The notes beneath the pieces are model-generated. The model had not been told where the DNA came from. It searched no databases and saw nothing but the letters and a program-made list of their open reading frames with translations. Made by a program: the position numbers and the translations under genes. Positions 6,398 through 10,620 of a DNA stretch of 10,620 nt are shown in pieces. Within the stretch, counting starts at the first letter, position 1. The number at the start of each line of letters is the position of its first letter. The DNA lies in the NCBI GenBank assembly GCA_007136165.1, contig SLHK01000191.1, forward strand, positions 1-10,620. Reading direction: 5' to 3'. The DNA is from Syntrophomonadaceae bacterium. Lineage in GTDB: Bacteria > Bacillota > Dethiobacteria > PWVN01.

Positions 6398-8161
6398 ATG
6401 GTTCTAGATCCCACGAAACATGCGGATTGGGAGATTGCGGAAGAAGCGGAATCGAGAATGAAAACTGTATATCAACTTAGAGACGAGATGGGTTTGGAAG
6501 AAGAAGAGCTTCTGCCTTACGGCCATTATGTGGCCAAAGTTGATTTCAAGAAGGTGCTCAAGCGCCTGGAGAACAAGCCTGACGGCAAATACATAGACGT
6601 TACGGCCATCACCCCCACCCCTCTGGGAGAAGGGAAATCCACCTCCACCATGGGGTTAACCCAGGGGATGGGCAAGCGGGGCAAAAATGTAATTGCCACC
6701 ATTCGCCAGCCCTCCGGCGGGCCTACCATGAATATCAAAGGCTCCGCAGCGGGAGGCGGCCTGGCCCAATGCATTCCCTTGACTCCCTTTTCCCTGGGAT
6801 TGACAGGGGACATCAATGCCATCATGAACGCCCACAACCTGGCCATGGTGGCCCTGACGTCCCGCATGCAGCATGAATTCAACTACAGCGATAGTTTCCT
6901 GGCCAAGAAAAACCTGAAGAGGCTGGACGTTGACCCCCGGAACGTGGAAATGAAATGGATAATCGACTTCTGTGCCCAGGCCCTGCGGAACATCACCATC
7001 GGGCGGGGCGGCAAAAGAGACGGGTTTATGATGGACTCGGGGTTTGCCATCGCCGTGTCCTCCGAGGTTATGGCCATTTTGGCCGTGGCCACCGATTTAC
7101 AGGATATGCGGGAGCGGATGGGTAAAATCGTGGTGGCCTATGACAAGAAGGGCAACCCCGTCACCACCGGGGACCTGGAAGTGGACGGGGCCATGACGGC
7201 CTGGATGGTGGAGGCCTTGAACCCCAACCTCATGCAGACCCTGGAAGGGCAGCCCAGCTTTGTTCACGCCGGCCCCTTCGCCAATATTGCCATCGGCCAG
7301 TCTTCCATTATTGCCGACCGTATTGCCCTGAAGCTTTCAGACTATGTTATCACGGAATCCGGCTTTGCTGCCGATATAGGCTTTGAAAAGTTCTGGAACT
7401 TGAAGTGCCGCATGTCGGGCCTTAAGCCCAACTGCGCCGTACTGGTGGCCACTATCCGGGCCCTCAAGTGCCACGGCGGGGCCCCCATCCCCGTACCCGG
7501 ACAGCCCATTGACCCCGTTTACAAGGAAGAGAATGTGGAGTGGGTGGAAAAAGGTGCGGCTAACATGGTCCACCACATCAATACCATCAAGAAGGCAGGC
7601 ATCAACCCCGTGGTCTGCATTAACTCCTTCTACACCGATACGGAAAACGAAATCAAGGCCGTCAAGCGCATCGCCGAGGAAGCCGGCGCCCGGGCCGCCG
7701 TATCCAAGCACTGGCAGTTTGGCGGCGACGGTGCCCTGGAATTTGCCGATGCCGTCGAGGATGCCTGCAACGAGCCCAGTGAGTTTAAGTTCCTCTATGA
7801 ACTGGAAACTCCCCTCAGGGAGCGGATTGACCTGATCGCCCGGGAAGTCTACGGTGCCGACGGCGTCGACTACACCCCCGAAGCCCTGGCCAAGGCCAAG
7901 CGCATGGAAGGGGACCCGGAAATTCAGAAACTGGGGACCTGCATGGTCAAGACCCACCTGAGCCTCAGCGACAACCCCGCCTTAAAAGGCGTGCCCGAAG
8001 GCTGGAAGCTGCAGGTGCGCGATATTCTCACCTACAAGGGGGCCGGATTTGTGGTTCCCGTTGCCGGCACTATCAGCCTGATGCCCGGAACCGCCTCCGA
8101 TGCCGCATACCGGAGGGTGGATGTGGATACCGAGACGGGCAAGGTAAAGGGAGTCTTCTAA
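6398..8161 (+). CDS. fhs: formate--tetrahydrofolate ligase (10-formyl-THF synthetase), divergent form
   Basis: The enzyme joins formate to tetrahydrofolate using ATP, entering the methyl branch of the Wood-Ljungdahl pathway or supplying one-carbon units; it can also run in reverse to make ATP. It acts in the cytoplasm, as a tetramer in characterised homologues. Its 587 residues exceed the usual roughly 557; the excess is mainly an acidic N-terminus of about 25 residues. The P-loop TPTPLGEGKST (72-82, Lys80) is intact. The next signature reads IRQPSGGP (Arg103, Gln104) where Moorella-type enzymes have REPS, and TGDIN (136-140) where they have TGDIH. The C-terminal SLMPGTASDAAYRR departs from the usual MPGLP wording as I remember it. 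ATG 6398 follows AAGGAGG (6384-6390) by 7 bases. The gene has its own leader and terminator. Its family assignment is firm; full activity is inferred. Confidence 0.93.
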   Translation: MVLDPTKHADWEIAEEAESRMKTVYQLRDEMGLEEEELLPYGHYVAKVDFKKVLKRLENKPDGKYIDVTAITPTPLGEGKSTSTMGLTQGMGKRGKNVIATIRQPSGGPTMNIKGSAAGGGLAQCIPLTPFSLGLTGDINAIMNAHNLAMVALTSRMQHEFNYSDSFLAKKNLKRLDVDPRNVEMKWIIDFCAQALRNITIGRGGKRDGFMMDSGFAIAVSSEVMAILAVATDLQDMRERMGKIVVAYDKKGNPVTTGDLEVDGAMTAWMVEALNPNLMQTLEGQPSFVHAGPFANIAIGQSSIIADRIALKLSDYVITESGFAADIGFEKFWNLKCRMSGLKPNCAVLVATIRALKCHGGAPIPVPGQPIDPVYKEENVEWVEKGAANMVHHINTIKKAGINPVVCINSFYTDTENEIKAVKRIAEEAGARAAVSKHWQFGGDGALEFADAVEDACNEPSEFKFLYELETPLRERIDLIAREVYGADGVDYTPEALAKAKRMEGDPEIQKLGTCMVKTHLSLSDNPALKGVPEGWKLQVRDILTYKGAGFVVPVAGTISLMPGTASDAAYRRVDVDTETGKVKGVF

Positions 8162-8175
8162 AAGAAAGTACCCAT

Positions 8176-8208
8176 GAGAGGGTTTCCTGCCAGGGAAACC
8201 CTCTCTTT
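8176..8208 (+). terminator. rho-independent terminator of fhs
   Basis: GAGAGGGTTTCC (8176-8187) pairs fully with GGAAACCCTCTC (8194-8205) around a 6-base loop, followed by TTT GG CTTT. The stem is strong and the T run short, so some readthrough into birA is possible. No convincing promoter is visible in 8209-8288. Confidence 0.8.
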
Positions 8209-8274
8209 GGCTTTAGGCCCGGGAATGGGTTGGGGTTAAACTTCATCCTTAATCTTGACTCCTGCCAGCCATGA

Positions 8275-8281
8275 AAGGAGG
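8275..8281 (+). promoter_or_regulatory. ribosome-binding site deciding the birA start
   Basis: AAGGAGG lies 7 bases before ATG 8289. The upstream in-frame ATG at 8271 has no ribosome-binding site and would itself overlap this one, so 8289 is preferred. Confidence 0.8.
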
Positions 8282-8288
8282 GGCGCCC

Positions 8289-9095
8289 ATGTACGAGAAC
8301 CCGGAAGCCTCCCTGACACCGGAAGAGTTCATCCCCAGGCTTGAAACAAAAGAATTCGGACGGGCATACCACTACCTGCCGGAAGTCACATCCACCAATG
8401 CCCTGGCCCGGTCCATGGCGGACAAAGGCGGGACTGCCGGGACCCTGGTGGTGGCGGAAACCCAGACCGGCGGCCGGGGGCGCCTGGGCCGCAACTGGGT
8501 GTCCCCCCCGGGGGGTATCTGGCTGTCCCTGGTGCTGCGCCCCCCTCTGGCCCCCTCCAGGGCGCCCCTGCAGACTTTGCTGGCAGCGGTGGCTTTAAGG
8601 GAGGCCCTTCTGAAAGGGGCAGGCCTGGCATGTTCCCTTAAGTGGCCCAACGATGTCCTCTGCGGCAGGAAAAAAGTGGCCGGTATTTTAACAGAAATGA
8701 AGTCGGCGGGAGAAAATCTGGAATACCTGGTGGCCGGCGTTGGGGTTAATGCCAACTTTCCGGGAAACCTGCTGCCCAAGCCCTTGAGGGAGAAGGCGGG
8801 CACCCTCCTGGATTTGCTGGGGCGGCCCGTTGACCGTCCCGGGCTGCTGGCAGATTTCCTGGAGATCTGGGAAGGCTATTACACCCGGGCCCTTCAGAGG
8901 GGGTACGACCAGGTCCTGGAAGCATGGCGGCAGGGAAGCGGTACCCTGGGAAAGAAAATTCGCATCCATACAACGAGGGGCCCGGTAACGGGACGGGCCC
9001 TGGACATCCATGCAGAGGGCGGGCTTATCGTGGAGACGGGGCCGGGGATTTTGGAGACATTTCTGGCGGGGGAGGTTACCATCCTTGAAAAATAG
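8289..9095 (+). CDS. birA: biotin--[acetyl-CoA-carboxylase] ligase without DNA-binding domain (group I BirA)
   Basis: It activates biotin to biotinyl-5'-AMP and attaches it to the lysine of biotin carboxyl carrier domains. The chosen start gives 268 residues. The catalytic domain shows VTSTN (33-37), the biotinyl-AMP loop GRGRLGR (62-68), KWPND (118-122) with the following GRKKVAGIL, VAGVGVN (148-154), and a small C-terminal SH3-like domain ending in FLAGEVT. Only about 25 residues precede the catalytic core, so the winged helix of bifunctional BirA repressors is absent. The surviving LTPEEF...L stretch resembles the linker that normally follows that helix. The gene lies beside bioY, so the two likely serve biotin supply and use. 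A 1-6 residue uncertainty at the start remains, since ATG 8271 is in frame. Confidence 0.93.
   Translation: MYENPEASLTPEEFIPRLETKEFGRAYHYLPEVTSTNALARSMADKGGTAGTLVVAETQTGGRGRLGRNWVSPPGGIWLSLVLRPPLAPSRAPLQTLLAAVALREALLKGAGLACSLKWPNDVLCGRKKVAGILTEMKSAGENLEYLVAGVGVNANFPGNLLPKPLREKAGTLLDLLGRPVDRPGLLADFLEIWEGYYTRALQRGYDQVLEAWRQGSGTLGKKIRIHTTRGPVTGRALDIHAEGGLIVETGPGILETFLAGEVTILEK
9071..9087 (+). promoter_or_regulatory. alternative bioY initiation site inside the end of birA
   Basis: GGAGGT (9071-9076) stands 8 bases before an in-frame TTG (9085-9087), within the last codons of birA. It would give BioY 16 more residues and an overlap with birA. The GGAGGT also encodes part of the conserved birA ending GEV, so it may be coincidence. 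Confidence 0.45.
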
Positions 9096-9132
9096 GGAGA
9101 AAAGAGAAGGGCCTCCGGGCCGTCCCTCGCTG

Positions 9133-9663
9133 ATGGAAACAAGAATGCTGGTATTTACTGCTTTTTTTGCCGCCTTGACGGCTGTCGGTGCTTTTTTGGC
9201 CATTCCGGTGGAACCTGTCCCCTTCAGCCTGCAGACTTTTTTTGTCTTAATGGCAGGGGTGGTCCTGGGCCCCCGTTACGGTGCCCTGAGCCAGGGCGTG
9301 TATACCCTGTTGGGCCTGGTGGCCCCCGTTTATGCCGGGGGGGCTTCCGGCCCCGGGATCCTTTTCGGCCCCCGGGGCGGATACATTTTTGGTTTTATCG
9401 CCGCAGCCCTGGTGGTGGGATTCCTCTCCCGGGGCAGTACCCGCAGTGTCAGGGGGTATGTACAGGTAGCCGGGGCTATGCTGGCCGGCGTACTGGTCAT
9501 CTACGGGGGCGGCATGCTGACCCTGCACCTGGTTTTAGGTCTGGATTTCCGGCAGGCCTTTCTGGGCGGGGTCCTCCCTTTCTTGCCCCTGGATATCCTG
9601 AAGGCTTTTCTGGCAGCGCCCCTGTCCCTGCGGATAAAAAAACATGTGGAAGGTTTCAAGTAA
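9133..9663 (+). CDS. bioY: biotin transporter BioY (ECF transporter substrate-binding component)
   Basis: BioY is the membrane protein that binds biotin for an energy-coupling-factor transporter; the shared ATPases and EcfT are not in the window. The 176 residues are almost wholly hydrophobic, with about six membrane segments. Family marks are PVPFSLQTFFVLMAG (28-42), SGPGILFGPRGGYIFGF (72-88) and PFLPLDILKAFLA (149-161). ATG 9133 matches the usual family start (a short polar end, then FTAFFAALTAVGAF) but has no good ribosome-binding site. TTG 9085 has one, overlaps birA and would give 192 residues; the choice is close to even. The position directly after birA suggests one transcript devoted to biotin acquisition and use. 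No terminator is visible after it. Confidence 0.92.
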   Translation: METRMLVFTAFFAALTAVGAFLAIPVEPVPFSLQTFFVLMAGVVLGPRYGALSQGVYTLLGLVAPVYAGGASGPGILFGPRGGYIFGFIAAALVVGFLSRGSTRSVRGYVQVAGAMLAGVLVIYGGGMLTLHLVLGLDFRQAFLGGVLPFLPLDILKAFLAAPLSLRIKKHVEGFK

Positions 9664-9743
9664 AGCGGGTTCCTACATTCCTATGAAAAAATTCAGTGGA
9701 GCAGACAAATTTTAAAGGCAGCAATAATATGTTCCAGTTGTAA

Positions 9744-9772
9744 TTGTGAACCCCCCGCATATCTGGTATCAT
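9744..9772 (+). promoter_or_regulatory. sigma-A-type promoter of coaX
   Basis: TTGTGA (9744-9749), a 17-base spacer, and TATCAT (9767-9772) preceded by TG one base upstream (extended -10). It lies in the 146-base gap after bioY and would start transcription about 30 bases before coaX. The remainder of the gap shows nothing I can name. Confidence 0.7.
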
Positions 9773-9809
9773 AGCTTTGGGAATTAAATCTGGGGAATGG
9801 GGTGCAGCC

Positions 9810-10589
9810 ATGCTCTTGACCATTGATGTGGGCAATACCAACATCGTTTTGGGTATATTCAAAGAAAAGGATCTCCTCTACCACTGGCGTATTTCCACGG
9901 ACCGGGAACAGACGGAAGATGAGTACGGCATCATTTTGAATAATTTATTCTCCTGCAGCGGCATCAAACTGACAGCCATAAAGGCCTTTATTATTTCCTC
10001 CGTTGTACCTCCCCTGCTTCCCGCCCTGTGCCATATGTCGAAAAAATACTTCAACCTGCAGCCCCTGGTGGTGGGCCCCGGCCTGAAGACGGGGCTGGAT
10101 ATCCGCATGGATAACCCCCGGGAAGTGGGGGCCGACAGGGTGGTAAATGCCGTGGCTGCCCTGAACCTGTACAGCCCCCCCTTAATAGTGGTGGATTTTG
10201 GCACCGCCACCACCTTCTGTGCCATTTCCAGTGCCGGGCACTATCTGGGAGGGTCCATAGCCCCGGGAATCGGCACCTCAACGGAAGGCCTTATCCGCAG
10301 GGCAGCGAAGCTTCCCCGGGTGGAGTTTGTGCAGCCCCAGCGGGTTATCGGCCGGGACACCATCAGCAGCATGCAGTCAGGCATCTTTTTTGGCTTCGTA
10401 GGGCAGGTGGACGGGATTGTGGAAATGATGAAGGTGGAACTGGGGGGGAACCCCACGGTGGTGGCCACCGGTGGTTTGGCCGGCCAGATTGCCCCCGTTT
10501 CCCGCACCATCAACCTGGTGAATCAGTTTCTTACCCTGGAGGGGCTGCGGATCATCTATGAGCTGAATACTCCCGGAGAAAAGGTTTAG
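9810..10589 (+). CDS. coaX: type III pantothenate kinase
   Basis: It phosphorylates pantothenate with ATP, the first committed step of coenzyme A synthesis, as a cytoplasmic dimer of the ASKHA fold; the type III form needs a monovalent cation and is not inhibited by CoA. From ATG 9810 it has 259 residues, the normal length. Motifs: TIDVGNTN (4-11, phosphate-binding, Asp6), GADR (107-110, catalytic Asp109), DFGTATT (129-135) and ATGGLA (219-224). The start at 9810 gives the canonical MLLTIDVGNTN beginning; TTG 9777 in the same frame would add 11 unconserved residues. The ribosome-binding site here is weak (GGGGTG, 6 bases before) compared with the other genes. In many Firmicutes coaX is near ftsH; here fhs, birA and bioY lie between them. 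Confidence 0.96.
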   Translation: MLLTIDVGNTNIVLGIFKEKDLLYHWRISTDREQTEDEYGIILNNLFSCSGIKLTAIKAFIISSVVPPLLPALCHMSKKYFNLQPLVVGPGLKTGLDIRMDNPREVGADRVVNAVAALNLYSPPLIVVDFGTATTFCAISSAGHYLGGSIAPGIGTSTEGLIRRAAKLPRVEFVQPQRVIGRDTISSMQSGIFFGFVGQVDGIVEMMKVELGGNPTVVATGGLAGQIAPVSRTINLVNQFLTLEGLRIIYELNTPGEKV

Positions 10590-10605
10590 AGGATTTTGCC
10601 TTCCC

Positions 10606-10611
10606 AAGGAG
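10606..10611 (+). promoter_or_regulatory. ribosome-binding site of a gene starting at or just past the window end
   Basis: AAGGAG, 17 bases after the coaX stop, leaves 9 bases to the end of the window, so the next start codon should lie at about 10618-10623. A same-strand gene in the coaX operon is likely; its identity cannot be seen. Confidence 0.5.
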
Positions 10612-10620
10612 AATTTAAAA

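Noticed and set aside
9736..9760. BirA-type biotin operator near the coaX promoter
   Set aside because: TTGTAATTGTGAACC only loosely resembles one half-site and no matching inverted half-site is found.
1..10620. CRISPR array, insertion sequence, phage or defence system, tRNA or rRNA gene
   Set aside because: No spaced direct repeats, transposase motifs, long terminal inverted repeats or structured RNA gene were recognised; all long frames are assigned to core metabolic genes.

Overview
The window looks like chromosomal DNA from a Gram-positive anaerobe of the Clostridia. The best guess, by gene content only, is the Desulfotomaculum/Pelotomaculum/Moorella-type lineages. The reasons are a Bacillus-type fadN-fadA-fadE order, strong AAGGAGG ribosome-binding sites, a formate-tetrahydrofolate ligase (Wood-Ljungdahl methyl branch), a type III pantothenate kinase, and the ftsH / birA / coaX neighbourhood of Firmicutes. 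All eight protein genes lie on the + strand, GC-rich, with AT-rich gaps between them. No mobile element, CRISPR array, rRNA or tRNA was seen.

Region 1 (1-4122) is a fatty-acid beta-oxidation operon. It holds the 3' third of fadN (3-hydroxyacyl-CoA dehydrogenase/enoyl-CoA hydratase, cut by the window edge), fadA (thiolase), fadE (acyl-CoA dehydrogenase) and a 79-residue MoaD/ThiS-like beta-grasp protein ending in Gly-Gly. It closes with a hairpin terminator. Together FadE, FadN and FadA cover dehydrogenation, hydration, second oxidation and thiolysis. No electron-transfer flavoprotein genes are in view.

Region 2 (4123-6231) is a monocistronic ftsH. It has a good extended -10 promoter, a TTG start, and a terminator whose 5' arm encodes the last residues of the protein.

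Region 3 (6232-8208) is fhs with its own leader and terminator. The encoded enzyme has an N-terminal extension and altered family motifs. In an acetogen, syntroph or sulfate reducer it links formate and acetyl-CoA carbon flow, which would fit downstream of beta-oxidation.

Region 4 (8209-10620) is vitamin and cofactor genes. A birA without a DNA-binding domain and bioY (biotin uptake) lie close together. coaX follows from its own promoter (first step of CoA synthesis). A ribosome-binding site at the very end announces another gene just beyond the window.

No wholly new system is evident; this is mostly ordinary core metabolism. The points most worth a second look are the MoaD/ThiS-like partner of the fad operon, the divergent fhs product with its odd leader, the ftsH terminator that overlaps its coding region, and the start of bioY.
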